Assembly (NCBI RefSeq): GCF_019203985.1
Contig: NZ_JAGSPD010000009.1
Span: 1 to 64,000, forward strand
Length of the DNA: 64,000 nt
Reading direction: 5' to 3'
From: Winogradskyella luteola
Lineage (GTDB): Bacteria; Bacteroidota; Bacteroidia; Flavobacteriales; Flavobacteriaceae
Part shown: piece after piece, positions 17,708-26,878 of the stretch
Layout: each line of letters opens with the position of its first letter
Position numbering within the stretch: the stretch's first letter is position 1
Notes under the pieces: generated by a model
What the model was told of the DNA's origin: nothing
Database searches by the model: none
What the model saw: only the letters and a program-made list of their open reading frames with translations
Program-made: the position numbers and the translations under genes

Positions 17708-18763
17708 ATGATAACAAAAAGAATACCAAAAATTGCTTTACTACTTTTGCTTACACTTAGCTTTTCTTGTAGTAAAACTGAAGAAAATGTGCCTCTGACG
17801 ACTCCGACTGCAGAAATTACGGTAGATAAATTAGTAAGAAAGGCATCTTTGAGAAATCAGGAGATTCCATTTAGAATTATTAATGAAGCAGGTTTAGATG
17901 TAACAGATTCAGCAACATTTTATGTTGATGGTGAGCCTATTGAAGGCTCCGTATTTTCGTCAAGTACCATTGGTGAGTTTGAAGTTTATGGTGTTTACTT
18001 GGAAGATGGGGTGGAGGTAACAACAAATACAGAAACTTTTAACGTCATTATACCAAAACGCAAAGTCGTGATTGAAGATTACACAGGGGCATGGTGTGGA
18101 TTTTGCCCAAGAGTAGCTGGTGCAATTACAGATTTGCACGAAATATCAGATGACGTTACTGTTGTTGCCATTCACGAAACAGCAGTTAGTTTTCCTGATC
18201 CAATGCATTTTGACCAAGTACAACTGTTAAAAGACATATTTGGTGTTGAAGGATTCCCGGCGGCAAGAATTAATAGATCTAATAATTGGCCAATGCCACA
18301 TCCTATTTCTGATATTACCAGTATAGCTGGATTAGACACCAACTTGTCCATAGCATTAAACTCAGAATTAACGGGTAATGAATTGTTGGTGCAAGTCAAT
18401 GTGGTTTACGAAGAAGGTTCAGTGCAAGGGGATAAATTAGTAGTTTATTTGGTTGAAAACGGTATTATTTATGGTCAAGTAAATTATTATAACGAAGATA
18501 CTACAAGCCCATTCTTTAACATGGGTGATCCAATCCCGGATTTTGAACACAACGAGGTCTTAAGAAAATCATTATCCAGTCTTTTAGGTGATGCTATTCC
18601 TAGTACAGCGGCTTTAAACGAGTATGTGACATCATTTACAATTAATCTTCCGTCTGAATATGTAACAGATAACTTAGATATTGTTGCTATGGTTGTTGAT
18701 TCTAATAACGAGGCCAAAAACTCGCAATATGCTCATATTGAGGAAGACAAGCCTTATCAGTAA
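17708..18763 (+). CDS. Omp28-related lipoprotein
   Basis: The 351 residues begin with a lipoprotein signal (LTLSFSC, Cys near residue 21). An Ig-like segment (about 35-115) precedes the Omp28 domain. That domain carries a CxxC motif, AWCGFCPR, near residue 129, followed by AIHETAVSFPDPMHF and GVEGFPAARINR, the pattern of Omp28 proteins. Unlike the 636-residue homologue nearby it has no T9SS domain and should be anchored in the outer membrane by its lipid. It is transcribed divergently from the TlpA-like gene. A thiol-based role is likely but untested. Confidence 0.88.
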   Translation: MITKRIPKIALLLLLTLSFSCSKTEENVPLTTPTAEITVDKLVRKASLRNQEIPFRIINEAGLDVTDSATFYVDGEPIEGSVFSSSTIGEFEVYGVYLEDGVEVTTNTETFNVIIPKRKVVIEDYTGAWCGFCPRVAGAITDLHEISDDVTVVAIHETAVSFPDPMHFDQVQLLKDIFGVEGFPAARINRSNNWPMPHPISDITSIAGLDTNLSIALNSELTGNELLVQVNVVYEEGSVQGDKLVVYLVENGIIYGQVNYYNEDTTSPFFNMGDPIPDFEHNEVLRKSLSSLLGDAIPSTAALNEYVTSFTINLPSEYVTDNLDIVAMVVDSNNEAKNSQYAHIEEDKPYQ

Positions 18764-18790
18764 AAATAGACGATAAAATATTATATAAGA

Positions 18791-18818
18791 AAACCTGAGC
18801 GAATAGCTCAGGTTTTTT
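18791..18818. terminator. Bidirectional terminator between the Omp28 and lipase-like genes
   Basis: Perfect 10-base arms (AAACCTGAGC / GCTCAGGTTT) with a GAATA loop are followed by a T-run to 18818. The A-rich left flank lets it serve the convergent minus-strand gene as well. Confidence 0.8.
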
Positions 18819-18840
18819 ATTTTTATAAAACGTCAATTTG

Positions 18841-20532
18841 TTATCTGTTGACTAAAAATTTCGTGGTAAAAAAGGTGTTGTTTTCACCAGTAATATTCAA
18901 AATATAAAATCCTGAAGCTAAATCTACAGGAATAGATGTTCTATCGCTTAATGTAGCTTTATTATTAAAAACCACTTTACCAGTAATATCAGCAATACTT
19001 ATATTTGCATTGAGGTTTATATCAGAAAGCAATACTAATTCATTATTTACAGGATTTTTTTCGAGTTGAAATGTATAGGCGCTAACATCTATAACATTAA
19101 GGGGTGGAGTTAATATCTCTGTTAAAGCAAAAGCAACATTATTTTCTGTTAACTGAATGTGAGGTTCATTATCGTCTGGCAAAAATGTGTTGTCAAACGG
19201 TGTTATACTTGTTGTGCCTCCACCAGTTAAATTTATATCATGATGCCAGTCAATTTCGTCATTAGTCATTTCTAAAGCTAAACCACTTACAGAAGGGATA
19301 AAGCTAAACTTATCTATTTGTAATGCATTTAAGAAGTCTGCAGCAGTTCCACCTCCACCAGCAATATCACCTGTTAATGCCGAAAGATCAAATAATCCAC
19401 CAGGTGCAGAATCTATACCATCAGAAAATGGAAATGCTTCGCTACTGGCTTCAGACCCTGTAACTTCAATATTAAATACTGAAATGGAAATAGCACTGAC
19501 TATAGATGTGACTCCGGCTGCGGGTGTAAAATTTATATCTACATCAACATTTGCGGTAAATATACCAGCTGGCACATTAAAGTTATCATCAATAACCGTA
19601 TAGCCATTGGTTACTGTAGGGCCACTAGAGCCTATTGCAAAGTAAGAACTGCCTATCCCACTTCCATTGATTATGGCTACATTCCTTGTGTTTTCAGGAA
19701 AACCAGTAAAATTGAAACTGTTAATAGTGTTCTCAAATTGTGTTCTGAAAGGATGCGGTTGAGGTAAATTTAATGCTGCGTCAAAATCAACATCACTACC
19801 AACTTGGAGATGTGCTTCAAAATGATCTACTAAAAGTTGTCTGGCAGCAGGCGATTTTAGAAAGGAGTCAATAAGAGGTTGAACTTCAGCTATAGGCTGA
19901 GAATCGTTATTGGCTAAAAAGTTCAATTGGTGTTGCAGGCCAATGGGAACATTTGCGCCATGGTGTGGGGAATCAAAAGACATATATAATCTTGTGTCTG
20001 CGTCAAGAGTATTTGCTTCCATATAATTTAAAGCGTAGCGTGAGATTAGACCTCCCATGCTTGGCCCTATGATTACATTTTGTTCAGGACTATTTCCTGC
20101 TTTGGCGGTATTAATAATATCTAAAAGTTCTACAAGCAGCATTGCGTTACGTTCAATAAAATCTGTACCTCCGTCAATAGTTGCTCCGTCATCAGTTCTA
20201 GTGTAGATAGGAAAATTTAAAATTACCACATCAAAATTCTCGGCTCTTACTTGGTCTGCTAAATTTTGAGTTCCAGAACTTCCTGCGAAGTCCAACAAAC
20301 TATATATACCAGGTATATCTCTTGAGTCACCGGGATCAAAACCATCAACAAGAATAATAGGTTTGTCTAAAATATTGTCGTCACCTAGGAATATTTCATA
20401 TTCACCTTCACCGGGATAATTGGTTGCCTCTCCATAAGCGGATAAATCTGGTGTAATGCCAGAGGTGAATGCAGTTTGCGCTATTATTGCGCTTGGTAAA
20501 AGTAGCAAGATAAAAAAGTAATATTTTTTCAT
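18841..20532 (-). CDS. Secreted alpha/beta hydrolase (lipase-like) with T9SS type A domain
   Basis: The start at 20532 gives 563 residues opening with a clean signal peptide (KKYYFFILLLLPSAIIAQ); an in-frame codon 39 bases upstream would put a superfluous segment before it. The region from about residue 40 to 240 looks like an alpha/beta hydrolase: PIILVDGFDPGD, VVILNFPIY, then GPSMGG (nucleophile Ser near residue 158, GxSxG) and SFDSPHHGANVP as in PGAP1/lipase-type esterases. The C-terminal 80 residues (FQLEKNPVNNELVL ... KFLVNR) are a T9SS type A signal. It is probably a secreted esterase or lipase; the substrate is unknown. Confidence 0.82.
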   Translation of the reverse strand: MKKYYFFILLLLPSAIIAQTAFTSGITPDLSAYGEATNYPGEGEYEIFLGDDNILDKPIILVDGFDPGDSRDIPGIYSLLDFAGSSGTQNLADQVRAENFDVVILNFPIYTRTDDGATIDGGTDFIERNAMLLVELLDIINTAKAGNSPEQNVIIGPSMGGLISRYALNYMEANTLDADTRLYMSFDSPHHGANVPIGLQHQLNFLANNDSQPIAEVQPLIDSFLKSPAARQLLVDHFEAHLQVGSDVDFDAALNLPQPHPFRTQFENTINSFNFTGFPENTRNVAIINGSGIGSSYFAIGSSGPTVTNGYTVIDDNFNVPAGIFTANVDVDINFTPAAGVTSIVSAISISVFNIEVTGSEASSEAFPFSDGIDSAPGGLFDLSALTGDIAGGGGTAADFLNALQIDKFSFIPSVSGLALEMTNDEIDWHHDINLTGGGTTSITPFDNTFLPDDNEPHIQLTENNVAFALTEILTPPLNVIDVSAYTFQLEKNPVNNELVLLSDINLNANISIADITGKVVFNNKATLSDRTSIPVDLASGFYILNITGENNTFFTTKFLVNR

Positions 20533-20617
20533 AGATAAACAGATTAAGTTAATATGCTTGAAAAGATACAAAGTTTAGTTTTTTAATCTAGGTATTTGAA
20601 AGGTATTTCTATTAAAA

Positions 20618-20656
20618 GCAAAAAAAATCCTTAAAAGGATTAGCTTTTAAGGATTT
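20618..20656 (-). terminator. Terminator of pruA
   Basis: Perfect 13-base arms (AAATCCTTAAAAG / CTTTTAAGGATTT) with a 6-base loop lie 22 bases past the pruA stop. On the minus strand the stem ends in a long T-run (plus-strand A-run 20620-20627). Confidence 0.85.
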
Positions 20657-20678
20657 GTTTTTTAGAGAGTTACTAAAA

Positions 20679-22304
20679 TTAACCTAAGAAAGGGTATCTG
20701 TAATCTATTGGTGTTACAAATGTTTCTTTGATTAATCTAGGAGAAACCCAGCGTAATAAGTTTTGTGCGCTACCAGCTTTATCATTAGTTCCAGAAGCTC
20801 TTGCTCCGCCAAACGGTTGCTGACCCACAACTGCACCTGTTGGTTTGTCGTTAATATAGAAATTACCAGCAGAATTTTGTAAAGCTTTGGTTGCCTCTTC
20901 TATAGCATATCTATCTGTAGACAATATAGCGCCTGTTAAAGCATATTCACTGGTTTCGTCAACCAATTTTAAAGTTTCAGTATAGGCGTCGTCTTCGTAA
21001 ACATAAATAGTAATCACAGGTCCGAATAGTTCGGTACACATTGTCGTGTATTTTGGATTTGATGTTACAATAACCGTAGGTTCAATGAAGTAACCTTTTG
21101 ACTTATCGTAATTACCACCAGCAATGATTTCTGCATCACTATCAGCTTTAGCACCATCAATATATTTAGCTAACTTGTCAAACGAACCTTCATGAATTAC
21201 AGCAGTAATAAAATTGCTCATATCTTCAGGGGAGCCCATTTTAAAAGATTTTATGTCTTCAATTACGTACTTTTTAACATCTGCCCAAATCCCTTTCGGA
21301 ATATATGCCCTAGAAGCAGCACTACATTTTTGGCCTTGGAATTCAAATGCTCCACGAGAAATAGCTGTTGCTACTTGTTTTGCATTTGCAGATTTGTGTG
21401 CAATGATAAAATCCTTTCCTCCTGTTTCACCTACGATTCTTGGGTAGGTTTTATAGTTATGAATGTTGTTTCCGATCTGTTTCCACAATTCTTTAAAGAT
21501 AAATGTAGAACCTGTGAAATGTAGGCCAGAAAAATCAGGACTAGCCATTACGGTATTAGTTATCATTACAGGATCGCCGAACACAACATTAATAACACCG
21601 TCTGGTACACCAGCTTCTTTAAATACATCTATAATTACCTTAGCTGAATACACTTGGCTATCACTTGGCTTCCATACCACTACATTGCCCATCAATGCCA
21701 TACATGCTGGTAAGTTTCCAGCAATAGCAGTAAAGTTAAATGGCGTTACAGCATAGGTAAACCCTTCAAGAGGTCTGTATTCTACACGGTTCCAAGCATC
21801 ACTTGTACTTTCAGGTTGTTCCATATAAATATCAGTCATAAACTGTACATTGAAACGTAAAAAATCAATTAGCTCACAAGCGGCATCAATTTCTGCTTGA
21901 TGTACGGTTTTAGATTGTGCAATCATGGTAGCTGCGTTAATCTTAGCTCTATATGGCCCAGCGATTAATTCAGCGGCTTTTAAAAAGATACCAGCACGTT
22001 GTTCCCAAGGCATTTGTGACCAAGTTTTACGGGCTTCTAAAGCTGTGGCAATTGCTTCGTCAACATGTTTTTGTTCTGCCAAATGATATTCACCAACAAT
22101 ATGCTGATGGTCGTGAGGAGGAGACATGGTTCTAGTGTTTCCAGTTTTTACATCTTTTCCGTTGATATATAAAGGGACTTCAACTTTGCTATTAAACATA
22201 GATTTGTATGTTTGTGAAACCGCTTTGCGCTCTGGTGAACCAGGTGCATAAGACTTTACAGGCTCATTAACAGCGACTGGTACATTAAAGAATCCTTTTC
22301 CCAT
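20679..22304 (-). CDS. pruA: L-glutamate gamma-semialdehyde (1-pyrroline-5-carboxylate) dehydrogenase
   Basis: The 541 residues match the stand-alone group I P5C dehydrogenase of Bacteroidota and eukaryotes. The active cysteine is in FQGQKCSAASRAY (near residue 325), the base in IVGETGGKDF (near 287), and the NAD site in HFTGSTFIFKELW. The family-specific C-terminus reads QQPFGGARASGTNDKAG followed by LRWVSPR. It oxidises glutamate semialdehyde to glutamate with NAD+, the second step of proline breakdown. Proline dehydrogenase is not adjacent. The leader contains two inverted repeats described separately. Confidence 0.97.
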   Translation of the reverse strand: MGKGFFNVPVAVNEPVKSYAPGSPERKAVSQTYKSMFNSKVEVPLYINGKDVKTGNTRTMSPPHDHQHIVGEYHLAEQKHVDEAIATALEARKTWSQMPWEQRAGIFLKAAELIAGPYRAKINAATMIAQSKTVHQAEIDAACELIDFLRFNVQFMTDIYMEQPESTSDAWNRVEYRPLEGFTYAVTPFNFTAIAGNLPACMALMGNVVVWKPSDSQVYSAKVIIDVFKEAGVPDGVINVVFGDPVMITNTVMASPDFSGLHFTGSTFIFKELWKQIGNNIHNYKTYPRIVGETGGKDFIIAHKSANAKQVATAISRGAFEFQGQKCSAASRAYIPKGIWADVKKYVIEDIKSFKMGSPEDMSNFITAVIHEGSFDKLAKYIDGAKADSDAEIIAGGNYDKSKGYFIEPTVIVTSNPKYTTMCTELFGPVITIYVYEDDAYTETLKLVDETSEYALTGAILSTDRYAIEEATKALQNSAGNFYINDKPTGAVVGQQPFGGARASGTNDKAGSAQNLLRWVSPRLIKETFVTPIDYRYPFLG

Positions 22305-22322
22305 CGTTAAATTTTTTTAGCG

Positions 22323-22394
22323 TTCCCTAGAAATCGGGAATCTGGTTTATGTTTTTTTGAATTTATTAATTAAGATTCCCACCTATGTGGGAAT
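22323..22394 (-). other. Inverted repeats in the pruA leader
   Basis: TTCCC (22323-22327) pairs with GGGAA (22336-22340), and ATTCCCAC (22375-22382) pairs perfectly with GTGGGAAT (22387-22394). Both lie between the predicted pruA -7 box and its start codon, so they would fold in the mRNA leader. They resemble short palindromic repeats scattered in flavobacterial genomes. Confidence 0.4.
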
Positions 22395-22409
22395 AAAATT
22401 TTGAAAGTG

Positions 22410-22417
22410 CAAAGGTA
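22410..22417 (-). promoter_or_regulatory. -7 element of the pruA promoter
   Basis: The minus strand reads TACCTTTG, an exact TAnnTTTG match, about 105 bases before the start codon. No -33 TTG is evident. Confidence 0.4.
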
Positions 22418-22518
22418 CAATATTTATGAGATATTACTTATTTGAAACGTTATAGTTGTGTGAAGATTACAACTGCAATTTTTTGTAAGTTGCAAGCTGA
22501 AATTTTTTGAATGCGCCC

Positions 22519-23526
22519 ATGCAAAAAAACGATGCTTTTATTTTAACCTTAGCCTATCCAGAGACCATAGTATCTCATGCTGAAGAATGGTATTCTAAGT
22601 TTTTGCGCTTTCTTTTTATTGGCAGTAAAAAACATGTAAGGGCTGGGCATGCTGCTTTGGTTTTAATCCATAAAACATCGGGTGTATTGGAGTATCATGA
22701 TTTTGGACGTTACATTACATCTTCCCCTAATGGTAGAGTAAGAGGAAGAGAAACGGATTTTGAATTGAATTTCCCTATCGTTGCAAAAATTGAAAATGAT
22801 ACTATTAAAAATTTAGATGAGATTTTGAAGTTTCTATCAACACATCCCAAATTAACGCATGGTGATGGCAATTTGTATGCTTCAGTTTGTAACGCAGTAA
22901 ATTACGATTTAGCAAGAACGCATATCGACAAGATGCAGTCTAAAGGCTTCATTAGATATGCGGCTTTTATAAAAATAGCATGCAATTGTGCGCGTTTTGT
23001 AACGGATACTCTAATTGCTTCTGTAACTGATAAAAAGATTAAAAAGCGATTAGAAAATTCTAAATGGTTTACGCCAAGTACTGTAGGAAATGTGATAATT
23101 GCTGATACAGAGGATTTTGTATATCTTATTTCAGATAGAGGAGAAATCAGCGAATTTAAGTCTACGGTTGGCAGAGAAAATAGACGCTTGTTTTTAGATA
23201 CACTAAAAGAATATAACCCAAGTTTAGCAGGAACATTAGAACCAAAGCATAACAATACCAAGGCTAGACATGCGCAATGGTTGGGTGGTATTGCAGCAGG
23301 AGCTTGGTTTGAGATTTACGATTTGGAAAACATTTCGGAGTTTAGGTTAAGGCGGATTTCACCTTATGGTAATTTAGATTGTGACGGTATTTATAAGGTA
23401 GATGATAATAGTTTCAATATTGGTTCAGACTATAAATTTGTGCACTATTCAAATTGTTTGTTCTTTCATATAAAGCAAGGCGGGATAATCTACCGTTTTG
23501 ATTATGTAAAAGATTTCAAAAAATAA
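22519..23526 (+). CDS. Uncharacterised protein, DUF6695-like
   Basis: I take the ATG at 22519 (335 residues, MQKNDAFILTLAYPE) rather than a TTG 12 bases upstream. The N-terminal 190 residues include RAGHAALVLI, LEYHDFGRY and a later NCARFVTDTLIA, a layout that recalls papain-like NlpC/DUF4105-type folds with a His and a Cys, but I cannot assign a catalytic set. The C-terminal third has WLGGIAAGAWFEI and a beta-rich end. I believe it corresponds to the family DUF6695 of Flavobacteriaceae, unverified. There is no signal peptide, so it is probably cytoplasmic. Confidence 0.7.
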   Translation: MQKNDAFILTLAYPETIVSHAEEWYSKFLRFLFIGSKKHVRAGHAALVLIHKTSGVLEYHDFGRYITSSPNGRVRGRETDFELNFPIVAKIENDTIKNLDEILKFLSTHPKLTHGDGNLYASVCNAVNYDLARTHIDKMQSKGFIRYAAFIKIACNCARFVTDTLIASVTDKKIKKRLENSKWFTPSTVGNVIIADTEDFVYLISDRGEISEFKSTVGRENRRLFLDTLKEYNPSLAGTLEPKHNNTKARHAQWLGGIAAGAWFEIYDLENISEFRLRRISPYGNLDCDGIYKVDDNSFNIGSDYKFVHYSNCLFFHIKQGGIIYRFDYVKDFKK

Positions 23527-23592
23527 AAAATGTTTTTGTTTGAATAAATAAAGTGGAGATTCCTCAATACTTCAAAATAACAAAAGGACACT

Positions 23593-23979
23593 CTAATTCA
23601 ATGCAAAAGGCGCACTTAATTTAAAAGAAGGAATATACACCTTAAATTTACTCGCCTTGGTAAAGTTGACCATGTTGTAATGTCCTTGCATGGCGCCAAA
23701 CGGTGACGTTAAAAGGCATCCAGAATTATAAGTATGGGATTCGCCTGGTTTTAATACAGGTTTTTTTCCGATAACACCTTCACCTTCAACGATTTCCTCA
23801 TTATTAAGGGCATCAAGAATTTTCCAGTGACGTGAATTTAATTGAACAGAATCTTTACTTTGGTTTTCGATGGTTACTTTGTAGCCAAAGGCGAAGCGCA
23901 CTTTATAGTTCTTATAAAATGTGCCTTCAAAATTGGTTTCTACGGAAATTTTAATTCCGCTTGTAACTTGCTGTACCAT
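23593..23979 (-). CDS. apaG: ApaG family protein
   Basis: The 128 residues start at the ATG 23979 (MVQQVTSGIKISV); a TTG 15 bases upstream is less likely. The family signature is clear: FAFGYKVTIENQS, then GEGVIGKKPVLKPGESHTY, and a C-terminal GAMQGHYNMV. ApaG is a small fibronectin-III-like beta protein. Its name comes from a cobalt/magnesium-resistance and ApaH-linked phenotype in enterobacteria, and its role in Bacteroidota is unknown. The gene sits next to the decarboxylase and T9SS plug genes upstream of nqr. Confidence 0.93.
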   Translation of the reverse strand: MVQQVTSGIKISVETNFEGTFYKNYKVRFAFGYKVTIENQSKDSVQLNSRHWKILDALNNEEIVEGEGVIGKKPVLKPGESHTYNSGCLLTSPFGAMQGHYNMVNFTKASKFKVYIPSFKLSAPFALN

Positions 23980-24042
23980 TAATCTTAATTGCAAAGAGTA
24001 TGCTAAAATAGTATAATTTTTGAATGATAACTTATTTTAATG

Positions 24043-25419
24043 TTAAGAAGCGTTCATATTTAACATTTTTTCGACAACATGACCTTCTAAAGTGGCAAAA
24101 AAAGCCAAAATATCTTTTTCTTCCAACAAACTATTTATAGTCACCATCCTAACAAACTCTTGATTATTGAACTTCCCAAAGCCAACCATAAGCTCTGAAT
24201 TTTCATAGAGAGCTGTACACAATTCACTTGCAGGGATGTCCTTGTAGTTAAAACAAATAGAGATAGAGTCGTCAAAACTGTATAGCGTATAATTGTCGTT
24301 TTGGTTAATGTAATCTCTTGCGATTTGTGCCATTTTAAATTGTTTATCTACAATTTGTTCTAGACCTATGGTACCAATAGACTTCCAAAGTGTCCAAATT
24401 TTTAAAGCATCATTTCGTCTTCCACATTGTAGGGACGTTTTTCCTAAGTTAAAATCATCTCCATGGGTTTGGTATAAATAATCCGCTTCGTTGGAAAAAG
24501 AATGGTACAATTGTGCTTTGTGTTGTGTAACTATGATGGAACAGCTCAAAGGTGTGCCTAACATTTTGTGAGCATTAATACTAAAAGAATCCGAAAGTTC
24601 TAAGCCTTTTATAAGATGTCTATACGTTTTGCTAAAAATTACACCACCACAATAGGCTCCATCTACGTGTAGCCAAAGATCATGTTTTTTACAAACGTTA
24701 CTTATAGATCCAATATCGTCAAAAGCTCCAAGAACTGTTGTACCAGCTGTAGCATTTACAAAGAAAGGTTGATAGCCGTTACTAATATCTTCCTGAATTA
24801 ATTCGTCTAAGTGCCCAGCTAGCATTTCTCCTTTATTATTTGTATTAACATGCCGTACTTGATTTCTTCCTATACCGGTTAGTGCTGCATTTTTTGAAAT
24901 TGAGTAATGGGAAACTGCTGAGGTGTAAAGTGTCATTTTTGATGAAAGTCCGTTGGCTCTAATAGACTCGCTTTTTGCGTCTCTTGCCATAATGAGTGCC
25001 ATCATGTTGCTCATTGACCCTCCTGGTGCAAATGTGCCATCACAGTTGCTAGAATAACCTGCCAAAGCACAAATGTTTTTAAGAACCTGTTTTTCTATAC
25101 CGACCTGCGGGCCGGCAACTTTATAAGTATACATACTGTTATTGAACATAACTGAGAGCAAATCCCCTAATGTGGCTTTGCCAATTCTGCCACCAAATAA
25201 TTGATTGAAAAATGATTTAGATGCTGTTTTTGGTGTGCTTCTTACAATCTGTTTTAGCGTTATTTTTAAGTCTTCATCAACAATGCCATTAGTGTCTAAA
25301 GATAAATTGAGTTCGTTATATAATTCTGAAGTGGGAATAGGTTTGGCGACTGGTTCGTTAAGTTCTGCTTTTAAAAGCTCGTCACACAATTCAGAAAATA
25401 AGGCAATATCGTTTTGCAT
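24043..25419 (-). CDS. Group II pyridoxal-dependent decarboxylase family protein
   Basis: The 458 residues show the fold of glutamate/aromatic-amino-acid/diaminobutyrate decarboxylases. Diagnostic points are APGGSMSNMMALIMARD (about residue 130), WLHVDGAYCGG (about 250, Asp that pairs with the PLP ring) and the PLP lysine in SINAHKMLGT (about 284). The enzyme would decarboxylate an amino acid such as glutamate, aspartate, tyrosine or diaminobutyrate; the sequence does not settle which. No transporter or biosynthetic partner lies next to it. Confidence 0.88.
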   Translation of the reverse strand: MQNDIALFSELCDELLKAELNEPVAKPIPTSELYNELNLSLDTNGIVDEDLKITLKQIVRSTPKTASKSFFNQLFGGRIGKATLGDLLSVMFNNSMYTYKVAGPQVGIEKQVLKNICALAGYSSNCDGTFAPGGSMSNMMALIMARDAKSESIRANGLSSKMTLYTSAVSHYSISKNAALTGIGRNQVRHVNTNNKGEMLAGHLDELIQEDISNGYQPFFVNATAGTTVLGAFDDIGSISNVCKKHDLWLHVDGAYCGGVIFSKTYRHLIKGLELSDSFSINAHKMLGTPLSCSIIVTQHKAQLYHSFSNEADYLYQTHGDDFNLGKTSLQCGRRNDALKIWTLWKSIGTIGLEQIVDKQFKMAQIARDYINQNDNYTLYSFDDSISICFNYKDIPASELCTALYENSELMVGFGKFNNQEFVRMVTINSLLEEKDILAFFATLEGHVVEKMLNMNAS

Positions 25420-25464
25420 TCTGTACAGTCAATTTTAATGTGAAAGGTAAAAAGAAATTTAGTT

Positions 25465-26718
25465 TTAATTAGAAATGTCTACAGAAGTAGCCTCACCATA
25501 ACCAATAAGTTTGTCATAACGTGCGCCCAGATCTCTATAATATACCAAAACCTTGTAATTGTTTTCGGTTTGCCAATAATCACCACTAATAGCACCTTCG
25601 TCGAGTTCGCCGGTTTCTTTATCTACCACAACATATTTATAGTTATAGAAACCTTGTTTAAGGCGAAAGCTTACTTCGTATTCACCACTTTCGGGATTGA
25701 ATTCCATTCTTGTTAAAGGTTCAATGGCGAAAGCATTAAAATTGCCATACACATGGATGTCTTTACCTTTTAGTTCTTCTTGCAATAGAGAAAAATGAAC
25801 CATGGTATAATCTGCTTCGATATCTGTATCTAAACGATCTGCCGCTGTAACTTGAAAGTTTCCATTAAGATCGGGATTATAAGTGTAAGGTTGCCCATCT
25901 CTAGATACATTAGGGTATAGGTAACTTTGGTATATATCTTTTAAGTCTATAAACTGAACTCCGACGTTAGAAGTTCTTACGTCTTTGTTTTCAAACCAAA
26001 AATATTCATTGCCTCCCCAAAATGCAGATTCGGTATCGTATCTGTAGATAAGTTCATTGCCTAAAGTATATTGTGGTTTTAAGTTGTCTATGGATGTATT
26101 TAAATTATTATTCTGAATGATAAGTGTTTTGATAGTCTCTAACGGATTATTAAAATTAATGCTGTTAGTGGCCACAACTAAGTCAACGGATTGCTTTTCG
26201 GCAATAACCCTTACATCTCTAGAGCGTTTAACGCGTACACCAACGTTCACTAGATCTTCATAAATCATAAATTTTCTACTAAACATCAGTTCATCATATT
26301 CATCATAAATCGAAATCATATAATTACCGCTTTTCAATAGCCCACGAGTTTGGATATTTGGAATTTGTAATTTATAATGAGAATACACCTGATATGTATT
26401 AAAAGAGTTATAGTATTCTAATATACGTTGATTGTCCAACCCTCTTAAATATTCACCTTTTACCAAAATAGACGGTGTCCAGTCAAAATTAAAATATTCA
26501 ATAACATAATAGAAGTCTTCTTCATTGGCGTTTAAAGCATCAAATTCTAATATCAAAGGCTCTCCGAGTTTTAGAATAGGCAATTGCCCTTGAGTTGTAT
26601 TGCTCTTAAATTTTATGGTTTTTATAAAATCAGGAGGACTTACTTCTACCACTTGCGAAAGTAAAAGTGTTGGGAATAATAAGAGCAATAATATGCTATA
26701 GAAATTTTTTTTCATCAT
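25465..26718 (-). CDS. Type IX secretion system plug protein (DUF5103)
   Basis: The 417 residues begin with a signal peptide (ending LLSQ near residue 21). The family pattern is clear: FYYVIEYFNFDW, GNYMISIYDE, RVKRSRDVR, and at the C-terminus VHFSLLQEE, DIHVYGNFNAF and FRLKQGFYNYKYVV. DUF5103 corresponds to the Plug protein that closes the periplasmic side of the SprA translocon of T9SS, as shown in Flavobacterium johnsoniae. Four probable T9SS cargo proteins are encoded in this window. Two Met codons in a row at the start leave a one-residue uncertainty. Confidence 0.9.
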   Translation of the reverse strand: MMKKNFYSILLLLLFPTLLLSQVVEVSPPDFIKTIKFKSNTTQGQLPILKLGEPLILEFDALNANEEDFYYVIEYFNFDWTPSILVKGEYLRGLDNQRILEYYNSFNTYQVYSHYKLQIPNIQTRGLLKSGNYMISIYDEYDELMFSRKFMIYEDLVNVGVRVKRSRDVRVIAEKQSVDLVVATNSINFNNPLETIKTLIIQNNNLNTSIDNLKPQYTLGNELIYRYDTESAFWGGNEYFWFENKDVRTSNVGVQFIDLKDIYQSYLYPNVSRDGQPYTYNPDLNGNFQVTAADRLDTDIEADYTMVHFSLLQEELKGKDIHVYGNFNAFAIEPLTRMEFNPESGEYEVSFRLKQGFYNYKYVVVDKETGELDEGAISGDYWQTENNYKVLVYYRDLGARYDKLIGYGEATSVDISN

Positions 26719-26837
26719 TTATTTTTGACTTGTGCATAAAGATAATCAAAATCTATGCCTTTAGATATTAATCTTATTTATAATGGCTATAAATAAAAAA
26801 GATGCATCGAATTAAAAATTATTTAAGCATTAATTCG

Positions 26838-26845
26838 TAAATTTG
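26838..26845 (+). promoter_or_regulatory. -7 element of the nqr operon promoter
   Basis: TAAATTTG matches TAnnTTTG exactly and ends 33 bases before the nqrA start at 26879. The -33 region is A+T-rich without a clear TTG. Confidence 0.45.
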
Positions 26846-26878
26846 CACGGATTTTTAGATAACTAATCTTTGAGGTAT

